From Rhizobium vallis (GTDB lineage: Bacteria; Pseudomonadota; Alphaproteobacteria; Rhizobiales; Rhizobiaceae): a stretch of 64,000 bases of DNA. The position numbers and the translations under genes were made by a program. The notes below the pieces were generated by a model that saw nothing but the letters and a program-made list of their open reading frames with translations, did no database searches and was not told the origin of the DNA. Location: positions 124,001-188,000 of the forward strand of contig NZ_ML133693.1 of assembly GCF_003985155.1 (NCBI RefSeq), written 5' to 3'. Positions 8,148 to 18,575 of this stretch are shown here, piece by piece (position 1 is the stretch's first letter; every line of letters begins with the position of its first letter).

Positions 8148-9488
8148 TCACTGGCCGGCTCGATCTGCAAGCGTTTGGGACTCGAAAGATGGGCTCGTGT
8201 CGGCCTGAGGCGAATTATCCAAGATGTGCGGCTGAACGACCCTCACCACATCGCCCGGTGCCAGCGCCGTCGATTCCGAGGCTTGGAACTGATCGATTTG
8301 TCCTGCGGTCCGACGAGTCACGCTAAAGGTAAGCGGGAGGTCGTCGGCGACGCTCTTGACGCTGTCATTGCTCCCAAGGTCCGCGATGAGCAGCTTCTGT
8401 AGCGTTTCGCGCTTCAGCTTGGATTGATCGAGACTTGCCCGTTCGGACTGTGCTTCGGTCGCCACTTCGCTCCGGCGTGCGTCGTAAAGCCCCTCGAGGT
8501 TGCGCGTCGTCTCGCTGATTGCCTGGCGGCCCCGCATGATGGCGGTGACAAGGTCGAGCTTGTCGGAGCGGTAGGTCGTCAGCAACCGTTCCAGATCCAT
8601 CTGCCTTGACGAAATCGTCAGGCCTTTCTGGACCAGGGACTTGACGCTGACCAGTTGGTCCTCGACCGATTTGATATTGTCGTCTGCGCCCGTCAGTTTC
8701 TCTTCCAACGTCGCCATTTCCTTGATCAAAAGATCGCGTAATTCCGTGAAGGCCCTTGACTGCCTGTCCATCGCATTGGCGCGAGCCCGAAAGATAACCC
8801 TTTCCTCGTTGTATATCCCGGCAGCAAATTGCTGATCGGGGCCGGTCGTCTCGTCGAAGGTAATCTCGTTGGCTTCATCCATCTCCGCCTGGAGCCGCGC
8901 CAACCTCGCGGTGCTGCGCAGGATCGAGTGATCGATTTCGCGCAATTCCCCTACGATCTGGATCGAATGCGTTTGCTGCTCCTCTTTGGCGCGACGCGGC
9001 CCGCCGCTCATTGCGAGCGATTGCAGGACGGTCAGTCCTGGGCGGAAAACGTACTGCCCAGGCGTGGTTACGTCTCCCACGACGTAGATCGGCGGGTATT
9101 CGAGAATTTCGATGGTGACCGCCGGCGCCTGAACCAAACCGATTTTTTCCTGCAGACGCTTGGCTATCTCATTTGTGAGGTCGGCGTTTTTCCGATTGCC
9201 GACGGAAAGGGTTCCAAGGAACGGCAAAAAGACCGTGCCGTCATCCGAGACGGTGTATTCGCCGCCAAGCGCGTCCCATCGTTCATATTGGCCCCTGGAT
9301 TGCATCCATTGGACGATCGTCAGGCGGATTTTCGTTTGTGGTGCCAAGGTTTGTGGTGCCAAGGTTTGTGAAGCCGGGGGCGCGCTGTCGGCGAGAGCCG
9401 GCGGCACAGCTCCGGCAAGAAAGACAAGTGCTCCGATGACAGATGTCGCACGAAAGAAGAGGTGGAGCGTGCGGTGCGATGAATTCAT
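8148..9488 (-). CDS. Polysaccharide biosynthesis/export protein (ExoF/Wza-like)
   Basis: About 446 aa with a signal peptide (hydrophobic SVIGALVFLAGAVPPALA). A Poly_export domain follows (GEYTVSDDGTVFLPFLGTL) and then a SLBB-type stretch (YVVGDVTTPGQYVFRPG). The C-terminal half has long heptad-like segments (about residues 230-360) predicted as coiled coil, as in rhizobial ExoF/PssN-type export proteins. It would form the periplasmic/outer-membrane part of a capsule or EPS export path. I chose the ATG at 9488 because AGGCGAG sits 8 nt upstream; another ATG is two codons earlier. A tandem LAPQT pair after the signal peptide reflects a short DNA duplication near 9339-9372. Confidence 0.82.
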   Translation of the reverse strand: MNSSHRTLHLFFRATSVIGALVFLAGAVPPALADSAPPASQTLAPQTLAPQTKIRLTIVQWMQSRGQYERWDALGGEYTVSDDGTVFLPFLGTLSVGNRKNADLTNEIAKRLQEKIGLVQAPAVTIEILEYPPIYVVGDVTTPGQYVFRPGLTVLQSLAMSGGPRRAKEEQQTHSIQIVGELREIDHSILRSTARLARLQAEMDEANEITFDETTGPDQQFAAGIYNEERVIFRARANAMDRQSRAFTELRDLLIKEMATLEEKLTGADDNIKSVEDQLVSVKSLVQKGLTISSRQMDLERLLTTYRSDKLDLVTAIMRGRQAISETTRNLEGLYDARRSEVATEAQSERASLDQSKLKRETLQKLLIADLGSNDSVKSVADDLPLTFSVTRRTAGQIDQFQASESTALAPGDVVRVVQPHILDNSPQADTSPSFESQTLADRAGQ

Positions 9489-10060
9489 GTACATATCTCG
9501 CCTGCAAAACATCCTTAAACGGATGCCGGTCCAATGCCTTGACACTGTTCGACGGCCGGACGACAGGTCCGAATCCGCATTGTTAGTTTGCAGTCTGGCG
9601 AAGCCTTGAGGAAGGTGGAGGCCGTTTGCTTTGCCTCATCACTATTGATGAGGTGAGGGGGAGTGCTTCACCCTTTATCGAACAGAAACATATATCCCTG
9701 CGCGGCAAAGAGGCATTATCCTGGAAAATCAAAGGTTATGCACGCAGGAATAGGCGTCTCGCGCGAAAGACGGCGAGCGGGTGCGGCGCTGGACCGGCCC
9801 GTGCCCGATCGAAGATGCCGCGATTCCAAAGGCTTTTGCCATCACCCAAACCCCTCCAATACACGGATTCGTGACTTCGCGTGTCTCGCTCATTTCTTGG
9901 CCATGCGGCACGGCCGTTCCAAAGGATGCAGCCGATAGAGCAAAAGGCGTAGGATATACTCGCTTGTTTTTCGACTATACTTCATGGCCTCGTATGAAGC
10001 GATTTCGTATGAAGCGATCCTCATAGATCACCCTGATATTCTTGCGAGAGGTACCCCGCT
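9489..10060. promoter_or_regulatory. Divergent intergenic region between export gene and giant protein 1
   Basis: About 570 bp with no convincing gene; small open frames lack ribosome binding sites. It holds an 8-bp hairpin (9635-9654) and a short direct repeat (TCGTATGAAGCGAT) around 9992-10019, just upstream of the giant gene. Promoters for both directions are expected here, but I cannot assign -35/-10 boxes with confidence. Confidence 0.4.
9635..9654. promoter_or_regulatory. Short inverted repeat, possible operator
   Basis: CCTCATCA (9635-9642) and TGATGAGG (9647-9654) form a perfect inverted repeat with a 4-bp centre, about 150 bp upstream of the export-protein start. It could be a regulator site; no regulator is linked to it. 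Confidence 0.3.
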
Positions 10061-13000
10061 ATGTATCGCAACGCTCGCCGATGGACTTCGCGCTCACTCC
10101 TGATGGATTCGTTGTTTCCCCGATGGTTCACTGTCGGCGGAGGCGAAAAAGGAAAGCCGCGCAAGCCTGCCGATAGGCACGGTGACAGCGCTCAACTTGC
10201 GGCATCGGTGCAAACTGCGACTGGAAACAATCAGGGCGCCCTTGTCGACGATCCCCATAAGGACGCGGTGCTCAGCGAGCATGACATTGGACAGACAGCG
10301 GGCGTGAACGGAGACGCGGACGGTCGGGCCGACGACAGGCTCGTAGCGCCGCCTTTGCCCGACGCTTTCACAATCAATCGCGAATTAGCAGAGCGCAGCG
10401 GTAATCTGGCCGCGTCTGCATCATCGGCTCATACGCCGGGTTTTGTACATTTCGCGCCGGATGCAGACAGAGTTGCCTTCGGGGCGGCATCATCCCTTCC
10501 GCGCGCCTATGCTGGAATGAGCTTGATAGGCGACGATCCTCTGGCCCCGTATTTGCCGCAAAGCCCTGCGCCGACAGCTTCGGGGCAAGATTCTGCCACC
10601 GTGGGGGGCGAACGTTCTCACTCGGGCAAGGTCGTCATTCTCGAATCGACGCCATCAGCGCAATCGACTGCGCATCATGCTGGAGCCAATGCGCTGGCGG
10701 TTGGCATGCCCTTTGGCGTGTGCGGATGCGGCTACTATACCTCCCCCACACGGATTCTCGATTGGGCCCATGGCAGCGGCCTGCTTCAGCAGGACGGTCA
10801 GTTGCCGGGGACCAAATTTACCGACGGGCCGGACTATGTCTCGACGATCAAGAAGGCCATCGGCGCCTCGGTCAGCGATCCGCTTCTCGATCGTGACGTA
10901 TCCTCGTTCGCGGGCTGGCGCGCAACCGCAGACCTGGTGAACTCGGCGATCTCGAACGGATCACTGCCCGGCGGCGGAGAGATGGGAACGGGAACCGGCA
11001 CCAAGGGTAGAGCTGTCCTTTCCGGCTCGGTGACAACACCACCTCAACCTTCTGCGCAGCGGTCGTTGGCAACGCAAGATCTGGCGGCCGCCGCGGCGGT
11101 GGCGAGCAACGCGATCGTGCTGGAAAACCAGAAGCAGGGCAATCCGGAGAGCGAGTGGGGCCTCAGCAATGGCGGCAGCACTAACATCGAGGGGTTTGCG
11201 ACCGACATCAGCGTCGACAACGGCAACACGGTCAGCTTCAAGATCAATACGAATTCCACCAACTATCGTATCGATATCTATCGGCTCGGCTATTATGGCG
11301 GCATGGGCGCCCGCAAGGTCACGACCATACAGCATACCGGATTGCAGACGCAGCCCAACCCGCTGCGCAATGCCACGACCGGCACGGTGGACGCCGGCAA
11401 CTGGGCCGTCTCGGCGTCCTGGACTGTACCTAGCGATGCCGTCTCAGGCGTCTATATCGCCAAGCTCGTGCGTCAGGACGGCACCTTCGGCGAAAATCAG
11501 ATTCCGTTCATCGTGCGCGACGACGCCAGCCACAGCGATATTGTCTTCCAGACCTCTGACGAGACCTGGCAAGCTTACAACGGCTGGGGTGGCGCAAACT
11601 TCTATGGCGGCAACGGCCCGGCGACGGGGCAGGGGGCGGGCCGCGCCTATGCGCTCAGCTACAACAGGCCGATTGCGACCCGCGACGGGGTCGGCACCTA
11701 TGCCGGCCCGCAGGACTATTTGTTCGGCGCCGAATATGCAGGCATCTACTGGCTGGAACAGAACGGCTATGACGTCTCCTATCTCTCGGGCGTCGACGTC
11801 GACCGCTATGGCAGTCTGTTGCTCAATCACAAGACCTATGTCGATGCCGGGCACGACGAATACTGGTCGGGACAGCAGCGGACCAATGTCGAAGCCGCAC
11901 GCGATGCGGGCGTCAACCTGATGTTCTGGAGCGGCAACGAGGTTTATTGGCGTACCCGATGGGGCAATGCCTACAGCGCCGATGGAACACCTTATCGCAC
12001 CCTGATCTCCTACAAGGAGACATGGGGCCCCCAGGGTGTCAGCCTCGATCCTTCCAACGAATGGACAGGCACCTTCCGCGACCCGCGCCTCAGCCCGCCT
12101 GCGATCGGCGGCGGCAATCCTGAGAACTCGCTGACCGGCCAATTGTTCAAGGTCGACGACGTCGGCGGCAATCTTGCCGCGATCAAGGTTGCCTATGATG
12201 ATGCCAATCTGCGCTTCTGGCGCAATACGAGCGTCGCAAACCTTCAGCCCGGCCAGACGGCGACGCTCACTAAGAATTATCTTGGTTACGAGTGGGATGA
12301 AGCGCCTGACAATGGCTTCGATCCGGCCGGACTGGTAAAGCTGTCATCGACGACGCTGCCCGTCACCACCTACTTGCTCGACTACGGAAATACCACCGGC
12401 AGTGCGACGGCGACCCACAATCTGACCCTTTATCGCGCCCCCAGCGGTGCGCTGGTGTTCGGCGCCGGCACGGTCTATTGGACGTGGGGCCTGAGCGATA
12501 ATCACGATAACGAGGCGACCGCGACCGATCCTCGCGTGCAGCAGGCCATGGTCAATCTGCTTGCCGATATGGGGATTCAACCGGGGACGCTGCAATCCGG
12601 GTTGACCGCGACGACTGCTTCGTCGGACCATGTCGCACCGACCTCCTCCATCACGGTACCTGCCACGGTGGCCGCTGGTTCCACCGTGACGATTTCGGGC
12701 ACCGCTGCCGACACGGGCGGCGGGGTCATCGCCAGCGTCGAGGTTTCGACGGATAACGGTGCGAGCTGGCATCCGGCAACGGGCGACGAGAACTGGACCT
12801 ACACATGGGTCCCGGCGATTGCAGGGACCTATACGATCCGGTCGCGGGCGGTGGACGACAGCATCAATCTCGAGACACCCTCGGCGGGACGCACTGTCAC
12901 CGTCACCGGACCAACTTTTACGTCACTCTTCGGTGGCGCGACGCCGGCGGTCGTCAACACCGACGATGCTGCAGCCGTCGAGCTCGGGGTCAAATTCCAG

Positions 13001-16000
13001 TCCTCCGTGGCGGGCACGGTCAGCGGCATTCGGTTTTACAAGAGCAGCCTGGATACGGGCACACATACCGGGTCGCTCTGGTCGAGCACGGGTACGCGAC
13101 TTGCGACTCTCACCTTCACCAACGAGACTGCCAGCGGCTGGCAGAGTGCTTCTTTCACGAGCCCGGTGACGTTGACAGCCGGACAGACCTATACGGCATC
13201 TTACCATACGAATGTCGGCAACTATTCGACGACCGCCAACTACTTCACCTCCAATGTGACGAGTGGCCCGCTGACGGCGCCGGCAAGCGGCAACGGCGTC
13301 TATAATTACGGCAATAGCGCGTTCCCGACGAATAGCTTCGACCAGACGAACTATTGGGTCGATGTGATGTTCAATCCCTCGAATGCGAACAACACGGCGC
13401 CGACGGCGGTTGCCGATGCGGGGGATGCGACCGAGAAGGGCGGTGTCGCCAATGGTTCGGGTGGTGTGGTTGCGAGCGGCAACGTGCTGACCAACGATAC
13501 CGATCCTGATGCTGGCGACACCAAGACGGTGAGCGCGGTCAAGTTCGGCGCGACGTCAGGCACGCTCGGCTCGGCGCTGAACGGCACCTATGGCAGTCTC
13601 GTTCTCAATGCATCGGGTACCTATACCTATACGATCAACGAGACCAATTCCGCCGTGCAGGCGCTGCGCCTGTCGACCAACACGCTGAACGATGTCTTCA
13701 ACTACACGATGCGCGATACCGCCGGCGCCACCGCCTCGGCAAACCTCACCATCACCATCCATGGCGCCAATGACGCGCCGGTGCTCGCCGTCCAGACAGC
13801 GACGCAGAACGCCGCCGTCGGCTCTGCCTTCTCCTACACGCTGCCGACGACGACCTTCAGCGATGTCGATAGCGGCGAAACGCTGACCTACGCTGCAACG
13901 TCTTCCGACGGCACGGCACTTCCCGCCTGGCTGACCTTCAACGCCTCGACGCGGACCTTCTCCGGCACGCCGACGTCAGGCGGCAGCTATGGCGTCAAGG
14001 TCACGGCAACCGACCTCGGCGGCCTTGCCGCCAACGAGACCTTCAACATTGCCGTGTCGGTTCCCGGCAACACGACGCCGACGGCGGTTGCTGATGCGGG
14101 GGATGCCACCGAGAAGGGTGGTGTCGCCAATGGCACGGGCGGTGCAGTTGCCACCGGCAACGTGCTGACTAACGATACCGATCCGGACTCTGGCGACACC
14201 AAGACGGTGAGCGCCGTCAGCTTCGGCGCGACATCAGGCACGCTCGGCTCGGCGCTGAGCGGCACTTATGGCAGTCTCGTCCTCAATGCATCGGGTACCT
14301 ATACCTATACGATCAACGAGACCAATTCCGCCGTTCAAGCGCTGCGCCTCTCGACCAACACGCTGAATGAAGTCTTCAGCTATACGATGCGTGATAGCGC
14401 CGGCGCCACCGCCTCGGCAAATCTGACCATCACCATCCATGGCGCCAATGATGCACCGGTGCTCGCGGTCCAGACGGCGACGCAGAACGCCACTGTCGGC
14501 TCGGCCTTCTCCTTCGTGGTGCCGACGACGACCTTCACCGATGTCGACAGCGGCGAGACGCTGACCTATTCGGCAACGGCTTCCGACGGCACGGCATTGC
14601 CTGCCTGGCTTGCCTTCAACGCCTCGACGCGCACCTTCTCCGGCACGCCGACGACAGCAGGCAACTATGCCGTCAAGGTCACGGCAACCGATATCGGCGG
14701 TCTCTCGACCAATGAGACTTTCACGATCGCCGCCGCGGCGGCGCCAACGACCTACAGCCTGTTTTCCGCCTCCAGCACGCCGGCCCAGACGAACCTCAAC
14801 GACGGCCAGCAGCTCGAGCTCGGCGTCAAGTTCACGTCGAGCGTCGGCGGCGACATTACCGGCATCAGGTTCTACCGCAGCGCCAACGACAACGGACAGA
14901 ACGTCGTCGACCTGTGGAGCTCCACCGGCACCAAACTTGCCACCGCCACCTTCACCAATACCACGGCAAGCGGCTGGCAGACGGCGAACTTCACGACGCC
15001 CTTCACCATCACCGCCAACACCACCTATGTCGCCTCCTACCACACGACAGGCGCTTACGTGGGGACCGCTAATTTCTTCACCGCCGCCGTCACCAGCGGG
15101 CCGCTGACGGCGACAGCCACCGGCAACGGCGTCTACCGCTATGGCGGCTCCGCCACCGCTGGCATTTTCCCGAATTCCACTTTTGGCGCCACCAATTACT
15201 GGGCCGACGTGGTCTTCCGTCCCACGAATACCAACAACGCGACGCCGACGGCGGTCGCCGATGCGGGGGATGCGACCGAGAAGGGCGGTGTCGCCAATGG
15301 TTCGGGTGGTGCAGTTGCCACCGGCAACGTGCTGACCAATGACACCGATCCGGACTCTGGCGACACCAAGACGGTGAGCGCCGTCAGCTTCGGCGCGACA
15401 TCAGGCACGCTCGGCTCGGCGCTGAGCGGCACCTATGGCAGTCTCGTCCTCAATGCATCGGGTACCTATACCTATACGATCAACGAGACCAATTCCGCCG
15501 TGCAGGCACTGCGCCTGTCGACCAACACGCTGAATGAAGTCTTCAGCTACACGATGCGTGATACCGCCGGGGCCACCTCCACGACAAACCTGACCATCAC
15601 CATCCATGGCGCCAATGACGCACCGGTGCTCGCGGTCCAGACGGCGACGCAGAATGCCACCCTTGGCTCCGCCTTCTCCTACACGCTGCCGACGACGACC
15701 TTCAGCGATGTCGACAGCGGCGAGACGCTGACCTATTCGGCAACGGCTTCCGACGGCACGGCATTGCCTGCCTGGCTGACCTTCAACGCCTCGACGCGCA
15801 CTTTCTCCGGCACGCCGACGACAGCAGGCAACTATGCCGTCAAGGTCACGGCAACCGATATCGGCGGTCTCTCGACCAACGAGACTTTCACTATCGCTGC
15901 CGGGACGGCGCCAACGACCTACAGCCTGTTTTCCGCCTCCAGCACGCCGACTCAGACGAACCTCAATGACGGCCAGCAGCTCGAGCTCGGCGTCAAGTTC

Positions 16001-16405
16001 ACGTCGAACGTCGCCGGCGACATTACCGGTATCAGGTTCTACCGCAGCGCCAACGACAACGGACAGAACGTCGTCGACCTGTGGAGTTCCACCGGCACCA
16101 AGCTTGCCACCGCCACCTTCACCAACACCACGGCAAGCGGCTGGCAAACGGCGAACTTCACGACGCCCTACACCATCACCGCCAACACCACCTATGTCGC
16201 CTCCTACCACACGACAGGCGGCTATGTGGCGACCGACGCCTTCTTCACCGCTGCCGTCACGAACGGTCCGCTGACGGCGCCGGCGAGCGGCAACGGCCTC
16301 TATGCCTATGGCGGCTCTGCCACCGCAGGCCTCTTCCCGACCGGCACTTTCAATTCAGCGAATTACTATGCCGACGTGGTCTTCCGGCCGCAGCTTGCCG
16401 CGTGA
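10061..16405 (+). CDS. Giant secreted protein 1: N,N-dimethylformamidase-like head with DUF4082, VCBS and cadherin-like modules
   Basis: A 2114-aa protein. Residues 1-345 are low-complexity with no Sec signal peptide. About 346-850 resemble the large subunit of N,N-dimethylformamidase, with GHDEYWS at 597-603 followed by [15 protein letters not shown]; in the characterised enzyme the equivalent His-x-Glu binds iron. An Ig/FN3-like domain follows (about 855-945), then DUF4082 (950-1105), VCBS and CADG-like domains (1110-1338), and two copies of VCBS-CADG-DUF4082 (1338-1726 and 1727-2114). The C-terminus is [11 protein letters not shown] see no GGxGxDxxx RTX repeats. Lack of a signal peptide plus the exporter genes downstream suggest type I secretion. 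Catalytic activity and substrate are inferred and unknown. The start has AGAGG 9 nt upstream. Confidence 0.8.
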   Translation: MYRNARRWTSRSLLMDSLFPRWFTVGGGEKGKPRKPADRHGDSAQLAASVQTATGNNQGALVDDPHKDAVLSEHDIGQTAGVNGDADGRADDRLVAPPLPDAFTINRELAERSGNLAASASSAHTPGFVHFAPDADRVAFGAASSLPRAYAGMSLIGDDPLAPYLPQSPAPTASGQDSATVGGERSHSGKVVILESTPSAQSTAHHAGANALAVGMPFGVCGCGYYTSPTRILDWAHGSGLLQQDGQLPGTKFTDGPDYVSTIKKAIGASVSDPLLDRDVSSFAGWRATADLVNSAISNGSLPGGGEMGTGTGTKGRAVLSGSVTTPPQPSAQRSLATQDLAAAAAVASNAIVLENQKQGNPESEWGLSNGGSTNIEGFATDISVDNGNTVSFKINTNSTNYRIDIYRLGYYGGMGARKVTTIQHTGLQTQPNPLRNATTGTVDAGNWAVSASWTVPSDAVSGVYIAKLVRQDGTFGENQIPFIVRDDASHSDIVFQTSDETWQAYNGWGGANFYGGNGPATGQGAGRAYALSYNRPIATRDGVGTYAGPQDYLFGAEYAGIYWLEQNGYDVSYLSGVDVDRYGSLLLNHKTYVDAGHDEYWSGQQRTNVEAARDAGVNLMFWSGNEVYWRTRWGNAYSADGTPYRTLISYKETWGPQGVSLDPSNEWTGTFRDPRLSPPAIGGGNPENSLTGQLFKVDDVGGNLAAIKVAYDDANLRFWRNTSVANLQPGQTATLTKNYLGYEWDEAPDNGFDPAGLVKLSSTTLPVTTYLLDYGNTTGSATATHNLTLYRAPSGALVFGAGTVYWTWGLSDNHDNEATATDPRVQQAMVNLLADMGIQPGTLQSGLTATTASSDHVAPTSSITVPATVAAGSTVTISGTAADTGGGVIASVEVSTDNGASWHPATGDENWTYTWVPAIAGTYTIRSRAVDDSINLETPSAGRTVTVTGPTFTSLFGGATPAVVNTDDAAAVELGVKFQSSVAGTVSGIRFYKSSLDTGTHTGSLWSSTGTRLATLTFTNETASGWQSASFTSPVTLTAGQTYTASYHTNVGNYSTTANYFTSNVTSGPLTAPASGNGVYNYGNSAFPTNSFDQTNYWVDVMFNPSNANNTAPTAVADAGDATEKGGVANGSGGVVASGNVLTNDTDPDAGDTKTVSAVKFGATSGTLGSALNGTYGSLVLNASGTYTYTINETNSAVQALRLSTNTLNDVFNYTMRDTAGATASANLTITIHGANDAPVLAVQTATQNAAVGSAFSYTLPTTTFSDVDSGETLTYAATSSDGTALPAWLTFNASTRTFSGTPTSGGSYGVKVTATDLGGLAANETFNIAVSVPGNTTPTAVADAGDATEKGGVANGTGGAVATGNVLTNDTDPDSGDTKTVSAVSFGATSGTLGSALSGTYGSLVLNASGTYTYTINETNSAVQALRLSTNTLNEVFSYTMRDSAGATASANLTITIHGANDAPVLAVQTATQNATVGSAFSFVVPTTTFTDVDSGETLTYSATASDGTALPAWLAFNASTRTFSGTPTTAGNYAVKVTATDIGGLSTNETFTIAAAAAPTTYSLFSASSTPAQTNLNDGQQLELGVKFTSSVGGDITGIRFYRSANDNGQNVVDLWSSTGTKLATATFTNTTASGWQTANFTTPFTITANTTYVASYHTTGAYVGTANFFTAAVTSGPLTATATGNGVYRYGGSATAGIFPNSTFGATNYWADVVFRPTNTNNATPTAVADAGDATEKGGVANGSGGAVATGNVLTNDTDPDSGDTKTVSAVSFGATSGTLGSALSGTYGSLVLNASGTYTYTINETNSAVQALRLSTNTLNEVFSYTMRDTAGATSTTNLTITIHGANDAPVLAVQTATQNATLGSAFSYTLPTTTFSDVDSGETLTYSATASDGTALPAWLTFNASTRTFSGTPTTAGNYAVKVTATDIGGLSTNETFTIAAGTAPTTYSLFSASSTPTQTNLNDGQQLELGVKFTSNVAGDITGIRFYRSANDNGQNVVDLWSSTGTKLATATFTNTTASGWQTANFTTPYTITANTTYVASYHTTGGYVATDAFFTAAVTNGPLTAPASGNGLYAYGGSATAGLFPTGTFNSANYYADVVFRPQLAA
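14069..16402 (+). repeat. Two tandem 1167-bp coding repeats inside giant protein 1
   Basis: Unit A (14069-15235) and unit B (15236-16402) each encode 389 residues in the order VCBS, CADG-like, DUF4082, and are nearly identical over long stretches of DNA. A third VCBS plus CADG copy without the DUF4082 precedes them (about 13390-14068). The unit length is a whole number of codons, so copy number can change in frame. Confidence 0.85.
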
Positions 16406-16463
16406 GGGATCGGGGAGGTCGGGAACGAGATCGGAATGAGGTTCATACGAAGCAAATGCCCGC

Positions 16464-16482
16464 CGGGGCGACGATCGCCCCG
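16464..16482. promoter_or_regulatory. Intercistronic hairpin before the first G3E GTPase gene
   Basis: CGGGGCGA (16464-16471) and TCGCCCCG (16475-16482) form a perfect stem with a 3-nt loop, between the stop of giant 1 and the GTPase start. There is no T-run. It could stabilise the long upstream message or reduce read-through into the GTPase gene. Confidence 0.5.
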
Positions 16483-16506
16483 AACGTCCATATTCGAGAG
16501 ATGGCG

Positions 16507-17691
16507 ATGAACGGGATCGACCGGCTACCCGTGACAGTGCTCACCGGCTTTCTCGGCGCCGGCAAGACGACGCTCCTCAGCCACGTGCTGACCAACCGCG
16601 AGGGCCTGCGGGTCGCCGTCATCGTCAACGATATGAGCGAAGTGAACATAGACGCCAGTCTCATCCGAGACGGCGGTTGCAACCTGTCGCATACGACGGA
16701 GACATTGGTTGAGCTCAGCAATGGCTGCATATGCTGCACCCTGCGCGATGACCTCCTGGCGGAAGTGCGGCGACTGGCCGAAGAAGGGCGATATGACTAT
16801 CTGTTGATAGAGGGGACCGGCATTGCCGAGCCATGCCCGATCGCGGCCACCTTTTCATTCTGCGACGAGAAGGGTGTTTCGCTCTCCGATTTTGCGAAAC
16901 TCGACACGATGGTGACCGTCGTCGACGCCGCAAGCCTGTTGGCCGATTACAGCAGCGCCGATCTGCTTGCCGACCGCGGCATGGAGCGGGACAGCGAAGA
17001 CCGGCGGACACTCATAGACCTGTTGGTGGACCAGATCGAATTTGCCGATGTTGTCGTGATCAACAAGATCTCGGACGCGAGCGAGGAGATGCGCGCGGAA
17101 GTCCGCACGGTCGTGACTGCTCTCAACCCGGATGCGCGTCAGGTGGAGGCGGACTTCGGCGAGGTTTCCCTTGCAACCATCCTCAATACGGGCCTCTTCG
17201 ATGAAGCAAAAGCAGCCGCCCACCCGTTATGGCACAAAGAACTATACAGCCCGGGCGACCATGTCCCGGAGACTGAGGAATACGGCGTATCGAGCTTTGT
17301 CTATCGCGCGCGGCGTCCCTTCGACCCGAAGCGGTTTCGAGCATTCCTGGACGAGCCCTGGCCGGGGGTGATGCGTGCCAAGGGCCACCTCTGGCTTGCC
17401 ACCCGCCCGCGTCACGTGGGTCTGATGTCGGCTGCCGGCGTGCAACGGCGCTGCGAGCCCATGGGGCTGTGGTGGGCAGCCGTGCCCCGACAGGACTGGC
17501 CACCCCATCAACAGTTTCGTCAGCATATCGAGAGCCGGTGGGACAGCGCCTGGGGCGACCGTCGGCAGGAATTGGTTTTTATCGGTGTCGATATGGACGA
17601 GAAAGGTGTGCGGACCGCACTGGACGGATGCCTCGCCAGCGCTGATCCGCGCGACTGGGCCAGCCTCGAAGATCCGTTTCCGGCCTGGTAG
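16507..17691 (+). CDS. G3E-family GTPase, CobW/ZigA-like putative metallochaperone (copy 1)
   Basis: A 394-aa COG0523 protein. It has the P-loop GFLGAGKT (14-21), the family metal-binding motif GCICC (73-77), IEGTGIAEP, and VVINKIS for guanine specificity (NKxS rather than NKxD). A CobW C-terminal domain with [18 protein letters not shown] places it in the ZigA/YjiA branch of about 400 aa. Members bind Zn or other metals and use GTP hydrolysis to deliver them to client enzymes. I favour the ATG at 16507, as GAGAG lies 6 nt upstream; ATGs at 16501 and 16456 are in frame, but the latter lies before the hairpin. It follows giant 1 by about 100 bp. A client relation to that protein is inference. 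Confidence 0.88.
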   Translation: MNGIDRLPVTVLTGFLGAGKTTLLSHVLTNREGLRVAVIVNDMSEVNIDASLIRDGGCNLSHTTETLVELSNGCICCTLRDDLLAEVRRLAEEGRYDYLLIEGTGIAEPCPIAATFSFCDEKGVSLSDFAKLDTMVTVVDAASLLADYSSADLLADRGMERDSEDRRTLIDLLVDQIEFADVVVINKISDASEEMRAEVRTVVTALNPDARQVEADFGEVSLATILNTGLFDEAKAAAHPLWHKELYSPGDHVPETEEYGVSSFVYRARRPFDPKRFRAFLDEPWPGVMRAKGHLWLATRPRHVGLMSAAGVQRRCEPMGLWWAAVPRQDWPPHQQFRQHIESRWDSAWGDRRQELVFIGVDMDEKGVRTALDGCLASADPRDWASLEDPFPAW

Positions 17692-17711
17692 CGCGGTGGA
17701 CCTTCGCGTCG

Positions 17712-18224
17712 TCACGGCTTGGTTGGGCAGCCCTTTGCCACGCGAGGTATCTGCTCTCGCGCGTCCGTAAGTTCAAAGCCGGTGCTGTAATCTATCTCGC
17801 CGGCCTTGATGGCGAACATAGTGGCGAAATCAGCGCCGGATGTGAGGGCGGCAAGCAGCTTCGGATGTTTTGAGAGAACAATCGTTCGCCGATCGGGACT
17901 GTTGCCGTCGAGGCGGATCGTCTCTCTGTACCTCCCAATCTCGAAGCGCGCCAATCGCGGGCCGTTCTCACCAATAGTGGCATCGCCAATCTCGAAGATG
18001 AGACCGTTCTTGGCGTCGCACCGGACCATGTAACAAGCCTCGATGTCGCTCGCATCAATCATTGAGCATGTTCCGACCGCTCCGGCATGCGAACCGGTGA
18101 GCTTAACCCATGGAGCCGGCGGCTCGACCTCCTGTGCAAGCGCAGGCGATGCCGCAAGGCACGCACCCAACACACACGCTGCCACGCCAACCACGCCTGC
18201 GACTGTCGGTCTGCTGAACCTCAT
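17712..18224 (-). CDS. Secreted hypothetical protein
   Basis: A 170-aa protein with a clear Sec signal peptide (VVGVAACVLGACLAASPALAQ, cleavage after ALA). The mature part of about 140 residues has four cysteines (TCS, EAC, RCD, KGC) that could form two disulfides in the periplasm. It vaguely resembles invasion-associated locus B-type small secreted proteins of alphaproteobacteria, but I do not recognise a family. It is convergent with GTPase copy 1 (20-bp gap) and separates the two giant-protein copies. Confidence 0.65.
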   Translation of the reverse strand: MRFSRPTVAGVVGVAACVLGACLAASPALAQEVEPPAPWVKLTGSHAGAVGTCSMIDASDIEACYMVRCDAKNGLIFEIGDATIGENGPRLARFEIGRYRETIRLDGNSPDRRTIVLSKHPKLLAALTSGADFATMFAIKAGEIDYSTGFELTDAREQIPRVAKGCPTKP

Positions 18225-18575
18225 CCTACCCTCGTTTTTCCAAGACGTTGCGAGCCCGATAGCGTCTCGACTTGGCGGCGCTTGTCAAGGTCGATTGAGA
18301 GGAGAGGCAGACCAGCAGCCTAGGCATCGCCGGACGCCCCTTTCGCTTCGCCAAGGCAAAGCGGTGCGGGCCGGCGGGCCGGGCATTTCTAGCCCGGATT
18401 AGAGGCGATCGCTCGGACGTACCTTGGGGTATGCGTTGAGGGTCATCATATGGGCGTAGGGAATACCTCCCTCATACCCCAGATTGCTGTCGTACGTTCC
18501 CTCGGCAAAGGTGCCAGAATGAACCTCTTGCTATAGCGGCCGAAGGGCCGGCCGATGCGGAAGGGGACGCCGCTT
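18225..18575. promoter_or_regulatory. Intergenic region and structured leader of giant protein 2
   Basis: About 350 bp with no gene. A long-range inverted repeat TGGGGTATG (18425-18433) / CATACCCCA (18473-18481) encloses a nested AGGGA/TCCCT stem, about 95 bp before the start of giant 2. It could be an operator or a folded 5' leader. The upstream half is unremarkable. Confidence 0.4.

Noticed and set aside
9626-9938. Small open frames between the export gene and giant 1
   Set aside because: They overlap in several frames, have no ribosome binding site and no recognisable product.
9489-10060. Zur-type operator that would fit a zinc-linked GTPase locus
   Set aside because: No TGTTATA-like palindrome was found upstream of either giant gene, so zinc-dependent control is not supported by sequence.
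13390-16402. CRISPR-like array suggested by repeated DNA
   Set aside because: The repeats are hundreds of bases long, in frame and coding; there are no short spaced repeats and no cas genes.
16456-16506. Upstream ATG start for GTPase 1
   Set aside because: It would put the intercistronic hairpin inside the coding region and adds residues that do not align with GTPase 2; GAGAG with 6-nt spacing supports 16507.
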